Positions 1 through 8,989 of a stretch of 64,000 bases of DNA are shown piece after piece; positions within the stretch are counted from its first letter, which is position 1; every line of letters begins with the position of its first letter. The stretch spans positions 24,835 to 88,834 of the forward strand of contig NZ_KB891802.1 in assembly GCF_000373565.1 (NCBI RefSeq), in the 5' to 3' direction. Source of the DNA: Streptomyces sp. HmicA12 (GTDB taxonomy: Bacteria; Actinomycetota; Actinomycetes; Streptomycetales; Streptomycetaceae). The position numbers were made by a program, and so were the translations under genes. The notes under the pieces are model-generated. The model saw only the letters and a program-made list of their open reading frames with translations, made no database searches and was not told the origin of the DNA.

Positions 1-47
1 GCCGGGTTGCTGTTCGTCTCGCGGGTGCGGCTCGGTGGGGCTTCTCG

Positions 48-67
48 CGCAGTTCCCCGCGCCCCTG
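48..67 (+). repeat. intergenic 20-bp repeat, copy 1
   Basis: An exact copy of the intergenic core CGCAGTTCCCCGCGCCCCTG, found five more times in this window (19361, 19441, 19510, 58897, 58961). Here it is single and lies in a gene-poor leader. A degraded half copy (GCCCCTGATGGGGCTC) follows near 118-133. No function can be read directly; hairpin or terminator activity is one possibility, as the other copies lie in intergenic tails. Confidence 0.85.
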
Positions 68-369
68 GCGGGGCTTTTCGCGTCCCGCGGCGGAGCCGTT
101 GATGGGTGCAGGCCTGCGCCCCTGATGGGGCTCTTCGCGCGGTTTCCTCCTGCCCGCCTAGGTATACGGAGGATCGCCGCCGCCCCCATATGCGTATACC
201 TGTCTCCGGGCATACCGATGTTCGTGGGGCGGGGGACCGCGAAGCTGTAGGGGTGTCGCTGTCCTTCGGGAGGAAGCGGTGCGGCGGAGCGTCGGGCAGT
301 AATGGTCAACTCCCCACGGCTGTCGTGGCAACGGCCCTCCGTCGTGGCGCCCGGGGGCGCGGCACACCT
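68..369. other. non-coding stretch at window start
   Basis: I see no convincing gene in this stretch. Short open frames on both strands lack a ribosome-binding site and any recognisable domain. The only structures are the degraded repeat half copy near 118-133 and, just beyond, the terminator hairpin of the DJ-1/PfpI gene. Confidence 0.5.
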
Positions 370-402
370 CGGTGGCTGCCCTCGTCGGCGGGGCAGCCAC
401 CG
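370..402 (-). terminator. hairpin terminator of the DJ-1/PfpI gene
   Basis: Perfect 12-bp arms CGGTGGCTGCCC (370-381) and GGGCAGCCACCG (391-402) flank a 9-nt loop. The hairpin lies 20 nt beyond the stop codon at 422. There is no clear U-run, which is common for Streptomyces terminators. Confidence 0.75.
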
Positions 403-421
403 CATACGCCGGCCGGAGGCG

Positions 422-988
422 TCAGACCGCCGGGGCCTTGGCCCGCAGCACCGTGAGGAACTCCCGCATCCAGTGCGCGTGGTCCACCCAGGACCGTGAC
501 GAGACCAGGGTGCCGTCGACCACCGCCGCCGCGTCCTGGAACGTGGCGCCGGCCGCCTGCATGTCCATCTCCAGCGCCGGGTACGACGTGACGCGCCGGC
601 CCCGCAGCCCGTCCACGGCCGCCGTCAGGAGCGGGCCGTGGCAGATCTGGGCGATGGGCCGGTCGGTGTCGAAGAAGGACTTGATGATCTTGCGGAGTTC
701 GCCGTCGCCGCGCAGGTACTCGGGGGCGCGGCCGCCGGGGATCACCAGGGCGGCGTACTGGCCCGGGTCGACTTCGGAGAAGGCCAGATCGGCCGGCCAG
801 GTGTACCCCGGCTTCTCCGTGTACGTGTCGAAGCCCGGCTCGAAGTCGTGGACCACGAAGCGGAGCCGCTTGCGGGTGGGCGCCGCGATGTGGACCTCGT
901 AGCCCTCCTCGATCAGCCGCTGGTACGGGTAGAGGACTTCCAGCGACTCCGCCGCGTCGCCGGTCACGATCAGGATCCTGGGTGCCAT
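422..988 (-). CDS. DJ-1/PfpI family protein (class I glutamine amidotransferase-like)
   Basis: The 188-residue product has the flavodoxin-like fold signature of the DJ-1/PfpI superfamily. The N-terminal strand RILIVTGDAAE supplies the conserved acidic residue (about Glu14). The nucleophile elbow is AQICHGP, with Cys116 followed by His117. Relatives act as glyoxalase/deglycase-like or general stress proteins in the cytoplasm; some annotated 'intracellular proteases' belong here. The start ATG at 988 is preceded by a GGGGAG-type ribosome-binding site. The gene is single, divergent from the glutamate dehydrogenase gene and closed by a 12-bp hairpin. The exact substrate cannot be inferred. Family assignment is firm. 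Confidence 0.9.
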   Translation of the reverse strand: MAPRILIVTGDAAESLEVLYPYQRLIEEGYEVHIAAPTRKRLRFVVHDFEPGFDTYTEKPGYTWPADLAFSEVDPGQYAALVIPGGRAPEYLRGDGELRKIIKSFFDTDRPIAQICHGPLLTAAVDGLRGRRVTSYPALEMDMQAAGATFQDAAAVVDGTLVSSRSWVDHAHWMREFLTVLRAKAPAV

Positions 989-1447
989 CGGTCACACACT
1001 CCCCTGTTGGTCTCGGGCCGGACGGGTCGGTGTCCGCCGCCGTGACGCCGTCGTGCCCAAGGTGCCGCCGCCCATGAGCCCTGGCAAGGGGCCCGGTTCT
1101 GTGCAGAGTGTCAAAGTTCGACCGCTGGTTTTGTACACATGCGGCTCATGACGGGGGACCGGTCAGGAGCGATAGCCTTACTCCCGTGATCAGCGCGATA
1201 TCTCGCGGGGGCATCGTCGCCCCCTGCCCGCGCCGGGAGCCCACGGGTCGCCACAGCGACCGTGCCCGGCGCGCAGACGCTGATCGTTTCCGGCGGATGG
1301 CCAGTTCGTTGAAAATGGCGCATTACCGTCCGCTCTTCTCCCAATCCGGCATAACGTCGATGCAGACCGGACACCCCGCGTCGCGGCGTTACGTCGAGCC
1401 ATTCATGTCTACGTCACGCAACGGCGCGCGACAGGAGCCAGAGGACA
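989..1447. other. divergent intergenic region, DJ-1 gene / gdh
   Basis: 459 nt between two divergent starts must hold both promoters. A TTGACA (minus strand, near 1110) has no good -10 at 17 nt. A TTGAAA at about 1309 (plus) also lacks a convincing partner. I see no gene or strong hairpin here. Confidence 0.4.
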
Positions 1448-4400
1448 ATGCAGACCAAGCTGGACGAAGCCAAGGCCGAGCTGCTCGAACGGGCCGCCCG
1501 GGTAGCTGAGAACAGCCCGGTAGGGGGGCACCTACCGATGGGCGAGGGCACGCCTGATCAGGACACCGTGCTCGCGTTCCTCCAGCGCTACTACCTGCAC
1601 ACCGCTCCGGAGGACCTGAGCGACCGTGACCCGGTCGACGTCTTCGGGGCCGCGTACTCGCACTACCGGCTTGCCGAGAACCGCCCACAGGGCACGGCGA
1701 ACGTGAAGGTGCACACCCCGACGGTCGAGGAGAACGGCTGGACGTGCAGCCACTCCGTCGTCGAGGTCGTCACCGACGACATGCCGTTCCTCGTGGACTC
1801 CGTGACCAATGAGCTGTCGCGGCAGGGCCGGGGCATCCACGTGGTGATCCACCCGCAGGTCGTCGTGCGCCGTGATGTCGCCGGCAAGCTCCAGGAGGTG
1901 CTTCCGGCCGGTTCCTCCGCCGAGGGGCACGACGTGCTCGTCGAGTCGTGGATCCACGTCGAGATGGACCGCGAGACCGACCGGGCCGACCTGAAGCAGA
2001 TCACCGCCGACCTGCTGCGCGTCCTGTCCGACGTACGCGAGTGCGTCGAGGACTGGGAGAAGATGCGCGACTCGGCGCTGCGCATCGCCGACGAGCTGCC
2101 GAGCGAGCCGACCGCGGGCGACCTGCGCGACCAGGAGGTCGAGGAGGCCCGCGAGCTGCTGCGCTGGCTGGCCGCCGACCACTTCACCTTCCTCGGCTAC
2201 CGCGAGTACGACCTGGGCGACGACGACTCGCTGTCCGCCGTCCCCGGCACCGGCCTCGGCATCCTGCGGGCCGACCCGCAGCACGACGCCGACGACCACC
2301 ACCCGGTGTCCCCGTCCTTCAACCGGCTGCCGGCCGACGCCCGCGCCAAGGCCCGCGAGCACAAGCTCCTCGTCCTGACGAAGGCCAACAGCCGCGCCAC
2401 CGTGCACCGGCCGAGCTACCTCGACTACGTCGGCGTGAAGAAGTTCGACGAGAACGGGAACGTCGTCGGTGAGCGGCGCTTCCTCGGCCTCTTCTCCTCG
2501 GCCGCGTACACCGAGAGCGTCCGCCGCGTCCCCGTCGTGCGCCGCAAGGTCGCCGAGGTCCTCAAGGGCGCGGGCTTCACGCCCAACAGCCACGACGGCC
2601 GCGACCTGCTCCAGATCCTGGAGACGTACCCGCGCGACGAGCTCTTCCAGACCCCGGCCGACGAGCTGCGGTCCATCGTCACCTCCGTGCTCTACCTCCA
2701 GGAGCGGCGCCGGCTGCGCCTGTACCTGCGCAAGGACGAGTACGGGCGCTACTACTCGGCCCTCGTCTACCTGCCGCGCGACCGCTACACCACCGGCGTC
2801 CGGCTGCGGATCATCGACATCCTGAAGGAGGAGCTCGGCGGCACCAGCGTCGACTTCACCGCCTGGAACACCGAGTCGATCCTCTCCCGCCTGCACTTCG
2901 TCGTCCGCGTCGCGCCGGGCACCGAACTGCCCGCGCTGACCGACGCCGACAGCGACCGCATCGAGGCCCGGCTCGTCGAGGCCGCCCGCTCCTGGGCCGA
3001 CGGCTTCGCCGAGGCGCTGAACGCCGAGTGCGGCGAGGAGCGCGCCGCCGAACTGCTTCGCCGCTACGGCCAGGCGTTCCCCGAGGGCTACAAGGCCGAC
3101 CACACGCCGCGCGCCGCCGTCGCCGACCTGGTCCACCTGGAGCAGCTCGGCCACGGCGAGAAGGACTTCGCGCTCTCCCTGTACGAGCCCGTGGGCGCCG
3201 CCCCCGGCGAGCGCCGCTTCAAGATCTACCGGACCGGTTCGCCCGTCTCGCTCTCCGCCGTCCTGCCGGTGCTGCAGCGTCTGGGCGTCGAGGTCACCGA
3301 CGAGCGCCCGTACGAGCTGCGCTGCTCGGACCGCGCGACCGCCTGGATCTACGACTTCGGGCTCCGGATGCCGAAGCCGGTCAACGGCAACGGCGACGAC
3401 CTCGGGGCCGACGGCCGTGAGCGGTTCCAGGAGGCGTTCGCCGCGACCTGGACCGGCGCCGCCGAGAACGACGGCTTCAACTCCCTGGTCCTGCGCGCCG
3501 GTCTGAACTGGCGGCAGGCGATGGTGCTGCGCGCGTACGCCAAGTACCTGCGCCAGGCGGGCTCCACGTTCAGCCAGGACTACATGGAGGACACCCTCCG
3601 CAACAACGTCCACACCACGCGCCTGCTGGTGTCGCTGTTCGAGGCCCGGATGTCGCCGGACCGCCAGCGCGCCGGCACCGAGCTGACCGACGGGCTCCTG
3701 GAGGAGCTCGACGGGGCGCTCGACCAGGTCGCCTCGCTCGACGAGGACCGGATCCTGCGGTCCTTCCTCACCGTCATCAAGGCGACCCTGCGCACGAACT
3801 TCTTCCAGGAGGCGGGCGGCGGCAAGCCGCACACGTACGTCTCCATGAAGCTCGACCCGCAGGCCATCCCCGACCTGCCCGAGCCGCGGCCCGCGTACGA
3901 GATCTGGGTGTACTCGCCGCGCGTCGAGGGCGTGCACCTGCGCTTCGGCAAGGTCGCGCGCGGTGGCCTGCGCTGGTCCGACCGGCGTGAGGACTTCCGC
4001 ACCGAGATCCTCGGCCTGGTGAAGGCGCAGATGGTGAAGAACACCGTCATCGTGCCGGTCGGCGCCAAGGGCGGCTTCGTCGCCAAGCAGCTCCCGGACC
4101 CGAGTGTGGACCGGGACGCCTGGATGGCCGAGGGCGTCGCGTCGTACAAGACCTTCATCTCGGCGCTGCTCGACATCACCGACAACCTGGTGGCGGGCGA
4201 GGTCGTGCCGCCGGCCGACGTCGTGCGGCACGACGAGGACGACACGTACCTGGTGGTCGCGGCCGACAAGGGCACCGCGTCCTTCTCGGACATCGCCAAC
4301 GGGGTCGCGGAGTCGTACAACTTCTGGCTCGGCGACGCCTTCGCCTCCGGCGGCTCGGCCGGTTACGACCACAAGGGCATGGGCATCACCGCCCGCGGCG

Positions 4401-6370
4401 CCTGGGAGTCCGTCAAGCGGCACTTCCGGGAGCTGGGCGTCGACACCCAGTCCGAGGACTTCACGGTCGTCGGCGTCGGCGACATGAGCGGTGACGTGTT
4501 CGGCAACGGCATGCTGCTGAGCGAGCACATCCGGCTCGTCGCGGCCTTCGACCACCGGCACATCTTCATCGACCCGAAGCCGGACGCGGAGACGTCCTAC
4601 GCCGAGCGGCGCCGGATGTTCGAGCTGCCGCGCTCCTCGTGGGCCGAGTACAACAAGGAGCTGATCTCGGCAGGCGGCGGCATCTTCCCGCGCTCCGCCA
4701 AGTCGATCCAGCTCAACGCGCACATCCGGGAGGCACTCGGCATCGAGTCGGGCGCCGCCAAGATGACGCCCGCCGAGCTGATGAAGGCCATCCTCCAGGC
4801 GCCGGTCGACCTGCTGTGGAACGGCGGCATCGGTACGTACGTGAAGGCGGCCGCGGAGTCGAACACGGACGTCGGCGACAAGGCCAACGACGCCATCCGC
4901 GTCGACGGCCAGGACGTGCGCGCCAAGGTCATCGGCGAGGGTGGCAACCTGGGCGCGACCCAGCTCGGCCGCATCGAGTTCGCCCGCACCGGCGGCAAGG
5001 TCAACACCGACGCCATCGACAACAGCGCCGGTGTGAACACCTCGGACGTCGAGGTCAACATCAAGATCCTGCTCAACGGGCTGATCGCCGAGGGCGACAT
5101 GACCGTCAAGCAGCGCAACAAGCTGCTCGCCGAGATGACCGACGAGGTCGGCCACCTGGTGCTGCGCAACAACTACGCGCAGAACACCGCCCTCGGCAAC
5201 GCGGAGGCGCAGTCGTCGTCCCTGCTCCACGCCCACCAGCGCTTCATGCGCCGCCTGGGCAAGCAGGGCCACCTCGACCGCGGCCTGGAGTTCCTGCCGA
5301 GCGACCGGCAGATCAAGGAACTCCTCGCGAACGGGCGGGGGCTCAGCCAGCCCGAGCTCGCCGTGCTCCTCGCGTACACGAAGATCACGGCCGCCGACGA
5401 GCTGATCCAGACGGAGCTGCCGGACGACGCGTACCTCCGTCGCCTCCTGCACGCCTATTTCCCGCAGGCGCTGCGTGACAGGTACAGCGAGGCGATCGAC
5501 GCGCACGCGCTGCGCCGCGAGATCATCACGACGGTCCTCGTCAACGACACGGTGAACACGGGCGGTTCGACCTTCCTGCACCGGCTGCGGGAGGAGACGG
5601 GCGCCTCGCTGGAGGAGATCGTGCGGGCGCAGCTCGCCGCGCGCGAGATCTTCGGGCTCGGCGAGGTGTGGGACGCGGTGGAGGCGCTCGACAATGTCGT
5701 CGCCGCCGACGTCCAGACGCGGGTGCGGCTGCACTCGCGGCGGCTCGTCGAGCGCGGTGCGCGCTGGCTGCTCAACAACCGGCCGCAGCCGCTCCAGCTG
5801 GCGGAGACGATCGACTTCTTCCAGGCCGGCGTCGCCGAGGTGTGGGCCGAGATGCCGAAGATGCTCCGCGGCGCGGACGCCGAGTGGTACCAGGGCATCC
5901 TCGACGAGCTGACCGGTGTCGGGGTGCCGGAGGAGCTCGCGCAGCGGGTCGCCGGGTTCTCGTCGGCGTTCCCGACGCTGGACATCGTGGCGATCGCGGA
6001 CCGCATGGGCAAGGACGCGCTGGCCGTCGCCGAGGTGTACTACGACCTGGCGGACCGGCTCGGCATCACCCAGATGATGGACCGGATCATCGAACTCCCG
6101 CGGGCCGACCGCTGGCAGTCGATGGCCCGTGCCTCGATCCGCGAGGACCTGTACGCGGCGCACGCGGCCCTGACCGCCGACGTGCTCGCGGTCGGGAACG
6201 GCACGTCCACGCCGGAGCAGCGGTTCAAGGCGTGGGAGGAGAAGAACGCGCCGATCCTGGGCCGGGCACGCTCCACCCTGGAGGAGATCCAGGGCTCGGA
6301 CGCCTTCGACCTGGCGAATCTGTCGGTGGCGATGCGGACGATGCGTACGCTGCTGCGCACGCATTCGTAG
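1448..6370 (+). CDS. gdh: NAD-specific glutamate dehydrogenase, large (180-kDa) type
   Basis: The 1640-residue product matches the large GDH class known from Streptomyces and Pseudomonas, which converts L-glutamate + NAD+ to 2-oxoglutarate + NH4+ in the cytoplasm. It has long N-terminal regulatory regions (about 1-700), a central catalytic region and a C-terminal extension. The catalytic segment shows KVARGGLRWSDRREDFRTE, then the PVGAKGGF motif with active-site Lys at about 874. The dinucleotide-binding part follows, with IGEGGNLG. Full length is usual for the class. The ATG at 1448 has AGAGGA just upstream. A strong hairpin follows the stop. It is a monocistronic housekeeping gene, probably important for glutamate catabolism, and forms the left border of the glycopolymer region. 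Confidence 0.97.
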   Translation: MQTKLDEAKAELLERAARVAENSPVGGHLPMGEGTPDQDTVLAFLQRYYLHTAPEDLSDRDPVDVFGAAYSHYRLAENRPQGTANVKVHTPTVEENGWTCSHSVVEVVTDDMPFLVDSVTNELSRQGRGIHVVIHPQVVVRRDVAGKLQEVLPAGSSAEGHDVLVESWIHVEMDRETDRADLKQITADLLRVLSDVRECVEDWEKMRDSALRIADELPSEPTAGDLRDQEVEEARELLRWLAADHFTFLGYREYDLGDDDSLSAVPGTGLGILRADPQHDADDHHPVSPSFNRLPADARAKAREHKLLVLTKANSRATVHRPSYLDYVGVKKFDENGNVVGERRFLGLFSSAAYTESVRRVPVVRRKVAEVLKGAGFTPNSHDGRDLLQILETYPRDELFQTPADELRSIVTSVLYLQERRRLRLYLRKDEYGRYYSALVYLPRDRYTTGVRLRIIDILKEELGGTSVDFTAWNTESILSRLHFVVRVAPGTELPALTDADSDRIEARLVEAARSWADGFAEALNAECGEERAAELLRRYGQAFPEGYKADHTPRAAVADLVHLEQLGHGEKDFALSLYEPVGAAPGERRFKIYRTGSPVSLSAVLPVLQRLGVEVTDERPYELRCSDRATAWIYDFGLRMPKPVNGNGDDLGADGRERFQEAFAATWTGAAENDGFNSLVLRAGLNWRQAMVLRAYAKYLRQAGSTFSQDYMEDTLRNNVHTTRLLVSLFEARMSPDRQRAGTELTDGLLEELDGALDQVASLDEDRILRSFLTVIKATLRTNFFQEAGGGKPHTYVSMKLDPQAIPDLPEPRPAYEIWVYSPRVEGVHLRFGKVARGGLRWSDRREDFRTEILGLVKAQMVKNTVIVPVGAKGGFVAKQLPDPSVDRDAWMAEGVASYKTFISALLDITDNLVAGEVVPPADVVRHDEDDTYLVVAADKGTASFSDIANGVAESYNFWLGDAFASGGSAGYDHKGMGITARGAWESVKRHFRELGVDTQSEDFTVVGVGDMSGDVFGNGMLLSEHIRLVAAFDHRHIFIDPKPDAETSYAERRRMFELPRSSWAEYNKELISAGGGIFPRSAKSIQLNAHIREALGIESGAAKMTPAELMKAILQAPVDLLWNGGIGTYVKAAAESNTDVGDKANDAIRVDGQDVRAKVIGEGGNLGATQLGRIEFARTGGKVNTDAIDNSAGVNTSDVEVNIKILLNGLIAEGDMTVKQRNKLLAEMTDEVGHLVLRNNYAQNTALGNAEAQSSSLLHAHQRFMRRLGKQGHLDRGLEFLPSDRQIKELLANGRGLSQPELAVLLAYTKITAADELIQTELPDDAYLRRLLHAYFPQALRDRYSEAIDAHALRREIITTVLVNDTVNTGGSTFLHRLREETGASLEEIVRAQLAAREIFGLGEVWDAVEALDNVVAADVQTRVRLHSRRLVERGARWLLNNRPQPLQLAETIDFFQAGVAEVWAEMPKMLRGADAEWYQGILDELTGVGVPEELAQRVAGFSSAFPTLDIVAIADRMGKDALAVAEVYYDLADRLGITQMMDRIIELPRADRWQSMARASIREDLYAAHAALTADVLAVGNGTSTPEQRFKAWEEKNAPILGRARSTLEEIQGSDAFDLANLSVAMRTMRTLLRTHS

Positions 6371-6399
6371 GCGGCACGGTCGCGGTACGTTCCACGGTT

Positions 6400-6433
6400 C
6401 GGCGGGGCGCTCCCTTGTGGGGGCGCCCCGCCG
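6400..6433 (+). terminator. gdh terminator hairpin
   Basis: A 15-bp stem (arms 6400-6414 and 6419-6433, one G-U pair) closes a TTGT tetraloop 30 nt after the gdh stop codon. It is among the strongest hairpins in the window and should isolate gdh from the downstream glycosyltransferase pair. Confidence 0.85.
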
Positions 6434-6622
6434 TCGTTCTGCCGCCGGGGCGCCGGGGCCCGCCCGATTCCTCACCCGGTGTGCTTCTCCGCCGAGTTGG
6501 CGGTGGTCCGTCGCCGTATTCTGCCTTCGCGAGGCCATCGGCTACGCCGCAATTCATGACATTGCGTCTAAAGTGGACCTGATTGTCTGATGACTGATCA
6601 CCGACCCGACCAGGGAGAGCGC

Positions 6623-7414
6623 ATGCCGTCGAAGCCGCCGAAGCCGACTCAGCCGGCGGGGCGCACGGTCGTGCTGCCCGACGACTGGTCCGCCACCCCG
6701 CTCACCGTCGTCATGCCGACGTACAACGAGGCGGGGAACCTGCCCGGCATGGCCGACGCGCTCATGGAGCTCGAACTGCCGGGGCTGCGGCTGCTCGTCG
6801 TCGACGACGCCAGCCCCGACGGCACGGGCGACATCGCCGAGGAGTACGTGCGCAGGTTCGGCGCCGAGCGCGTCGGCGTGCTGCACCGGGCGGGCAAGGA
6901 GGGGCTCGGGCGCGCGTACGCGGCGGGCATGGGGCGGGCCGTCGCGGACGGGGCGCGCTACGTCCTGCAGATGGACGCCGACGGCTCCCACCCGGTCGCG
7001 AAGGTCCCCGAGATGCTGGGCGTCGCGCTGTCGACGCGGGCCGGGGTGACCATCGGCAGCCGGTACGTGCAGGGCGGCACCCTCTCCGACGCCTGGGGCG
7101 CGCACCGCAGACTCCTCTCCCGCTGGGCCAACGCCTACGCGGGCACCATCCTCGGCACCCGGGTGCGGGACATCACCGGCGGCTTCAACCTGTGGCGCGA
7201 GGACGCGCTGCGCGCCATCGACCTGGCGTCCGTGGACAGCGCGGGCTACAGCTTCCAGGTCGAGATGAAGTACCGGGCGCTGCGCCGCGGTTACGGCATC
7301 GTCGAGGTCCCCATCCACTTCGAGGACCGCGTCGTCGGCGAGTCCAAGATGAACCTGATGGTGCAGCTGGAGTCCGTGGCGATGCCGTGGAAGCTGCGCG
7401 CGAGGGCCCGTTGA
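6623..7414 (+). CDS. polyprenol-phosphate mannose synthase-like GT2 glycosyltransferase
   Basis: 263 residues with the DPM1/Ppm1-like GT-A fold. It transfers a hexose from a nucleotide sugar (GDP-mannose in the known family) to polyprenyl phosphate on the cytoplasmic membrane face. Visible motifs are MPTYNEAGNLP (31-41), VVDDASPDGTGD (59-70), the metal/nucleotide DAD in LQMDADGSHP (118-120), and the typical downstream ITGGFNLWR and EDRVVGESKMN. No C-terminal membrane segments are present, so it is the soluble DPM1 form. I chose ATG 6623 because GGGAGAG sits just upstream; an ATG at 6590 lacks a ribosome-binding site. The stop overlaps the start of the following membrane protein, implying coupled production of donor lipid and user enzyme. 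Confidence 0.88.
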   Translation: MPSKPPKPTQPAGRTVVLPDDWSATPLTVVMPTYNEAGNLPGMADALMELELPGLRLLVVDDASPDGTGDIAEEYVRRFGAERVGVLHRAGKEGLGRAYAAGMGRAVADGARYVLQMDADGSHPVAKVPEMLGVALSTRAGVTIGSRYVQGGTLSDAWGAHRRLLSRWANAYAGTILGTRVRDITGGFNLWREDALRAIDLASVDSAGYSFQVEMKYRALRRGYGIVEVPIHFEDRVVGESKMNLMVQLESVAMPWKLRARAR

Positions 7415-8895
7415 CGGCTGCCGCCCGCGCCCTGGTGTGGGCCGCTGCCGGGTGCGTCCTCGTCCTGCTCCTGGCGGTCGTGGCGCGGCTGCCGTGGGCG
7501 GGCGACCTGGGAGTCCACGCCGCCACGGTCGAGCGGCTGCGCCACGATCTGCTCGACCCCGGCGACCCGCTGGTCGCGGCCGACGTCCCGAGCCCGTACT
7601 ACACGCCCTGGACGCTGCTGCTCGGCTGCGTGGCGAAGGTGACCGGGCTCGGGGTGTTCATGGTCCTGCGCGTCGCGGCGGTGATCTCGCTCGGGGTGCT
7701 GGCGGGCGGCCTGTGGGCGTTCGTCGGTACGTTCCTGGAGCGCGGGACGCCGCGGTGGCGCAGGGCGGCGGTGACCGGGCTCGTGCTGCTGTGCCTGGTG
7801 CTGCTGTGGGGCACGACGCTGTTCAACTGGAGCGGGCTCACCGGCCTCAACTCCCTTGCCCTGTGCCTCGCTTACCCGAGCACGTTCGCGCTCGGCGCGT
7901 CGTTCTGGCTGTGGGCGCTGCTGCGGCGGGCGGTCACCTGGGCGCACTTCCTGGGCGCCGGGGTGCTCTGGGCGGTGATCCTGCTCAGCCACCAGTTCAC
8001 CGGCGTCGTCGCCTCGTTGGGGGCGCTCGCCATGGTGCTGGGCACCCGGCCGTGGCCGCCCCGCGCGGCCTGGCTGCGGCTGGCGGCCGGGCTCGGCGTC
8101 GGGGTGGCCCTGCTCGCGCTGTGGCCGTACTACTCCTTCTTCGGACTGTTCGGCGCCGGGGCAGGTCTGGAGGCCATCCACCGCCCGCTGTACCGGGAAC
8201 TCGCCGCCCGGCTGTGGCTGGTGGCCCTGATCGGCGGGGCCGCGCTGGTCCTCAGGTGGCGCCGTGACCGCCGCGATCCGCTGGTGCTCTTCTGTCTGCT
8301 CGGGCTGCTCGTGTTCGTGGCGGGCGGGGCGAGCGGCCACTGGTCGTGGGGCCGGGTGCTGCCCGCGGTCCTGGTGCCCGCGCAGGTCGCGGCCGGGCTC
8401 GAGGTGTTCTGCGCGCCGCGACGGGCGGTGCGGGCCGGTCTCGGCTGGGCGGTGGCCGTGGCGCTCGTGGCCGGGGCGTGGACCCAGTCGGGGACCCTCG
8501 GCTACGTCCTGCCGCGGTCCGCGCTGCCGTCCGCCGTAGCCGCCAAGTACCGGGCGCCGTGGGGCGGTTACCACTGGGTCACGCCCTGGGTGGCGTACGG
8601 GGACGTGGTCCTGGCCAAGAAGTTCCCGGCCCGGCAGATCCCCGCGTACGGGGCGTACACGGTCGCCCCCGGATACCCGGACTTCTTCCTGGACGACGAG
8701 GACGCGCGGGCCGCGGCGGTACGGACGTACTTCGCGTCCGGGTCCTCGCGGGCGGAGCGCGTCGAGGTGCTGCGCCGCTACGGGGTGCGGTGGGTGATGG
8801 CGCACGGCGGCGACGGCGGACTGCCGGCCGGGGACCCGGCGCTGGAACGGGTGGCGGTCGGGCCGCGGGGGCAGGTGCTGTACCGGGTGCGGTGA
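7411..8895 (+). CDS. polytopic GT-C-like membrane protein
   Basis: About 494 residues, starting at TTG 7411, which overlaps the previous stop as TTGA; GTG 7435 is an alternative. Roughly ten or more hydrophobic helices are present. The first extracytoplasmic loop carries GDLGVHAATVERLRHDLLDPGDP and SPYYTPWTLLLG. The C-terminal 120 residues are soluble (YHWVTPWVAYGD... ending QVLYRVR). The protein is clearly paralogous to the 24463-26019 product, which has GDFGQHAAVVERLRADLLHPRHP and SPYYSPYAVLEG at the same place. I infer a lipid-sugar-dependent GT-C transferase because of coupling to the polyprenol-phosphate sugar synthase. No catalytic residues can be confirmed, and a transport role is not excluded. 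Confidence 0.75.
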   Translation: MTAAARALVWAAAGCVLVLLLAVVARLPWAGDLGVHAATVERLRHDLLDPGDPLVAADVPSPYYTPWTLLLGCVAKVTGLGVFMVLRVAAVISLGVLAGGLWAFVGTFLERGTPRWRRAAVTGLVLLCLVLLWGTTLFNWSGLTGLNSLALCLAYPSTFALGASFWLWALLRRAVTWAHFLGAGVLWAVILLSHQFTGVVASLGALAMVLGTRPWPPRAAWLRLAAGLGVGVALLALWPYYSFFGLFGAGAGLEAIHRPLYRELAARLWLVALIGGAALVLRWRRDRRDPLVLFCLLGLLVFVAGGASGHWSWGRVLPAVLVPAQVAAGLEVFCAPRRAVRAGLGWAVAVALVAGAWTQSGTLGYVLPRSALPSAVAAKYRAPWGGYHWVTPWVAYGDVVLAKKFPARQIPAYGAYTVAPGYPDFFLDDEDARAAAVRTYFASGSSRAERVEVLRRYGVRWVMAHGGDGGLPAGDPALERVAVGPRGQVLYRVR

Positions 8896-8935
8896 GCGGA
8901 CGGCGGGAGCGGATTCCGGACCCGGCGCACGGGAA

Positions 8936-8961
8936 ACGGCCGGGCCGTGAGGCCCGGCCGT
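8936..8961. terminator. bidirectional terminator hairpin
   Basis: Perfect 11-bp arms ACGGCCGGGCC (8936-8946) and GGCCCGGCCGT (8951-8961) enclose GTGA. The hairpin lies between convergent genes ending at 8895 (plus) and 8990 (minus), so it can serve both. Confidence 0.85.
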
Positions 8962-8989
8962 CGGCCGTCACAGCGCAGCCGCGCCCGGC

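Noticed and set aside
1105..1112. TTGACA on the minus strand as promoter of the DJ-1/PfpI gene
   Set aside because: The position 17 nt downstream reads CCCCTT, not a -10 box.
1532..6538. A 1668-codon open frame antisense to the glutamate dehydrogenase gene
   Set aside because: It mirrors gdh in the complementary frame, is Arg/Val/Asp/Gly-rich without domains, and arises from GC-rich codon bias.
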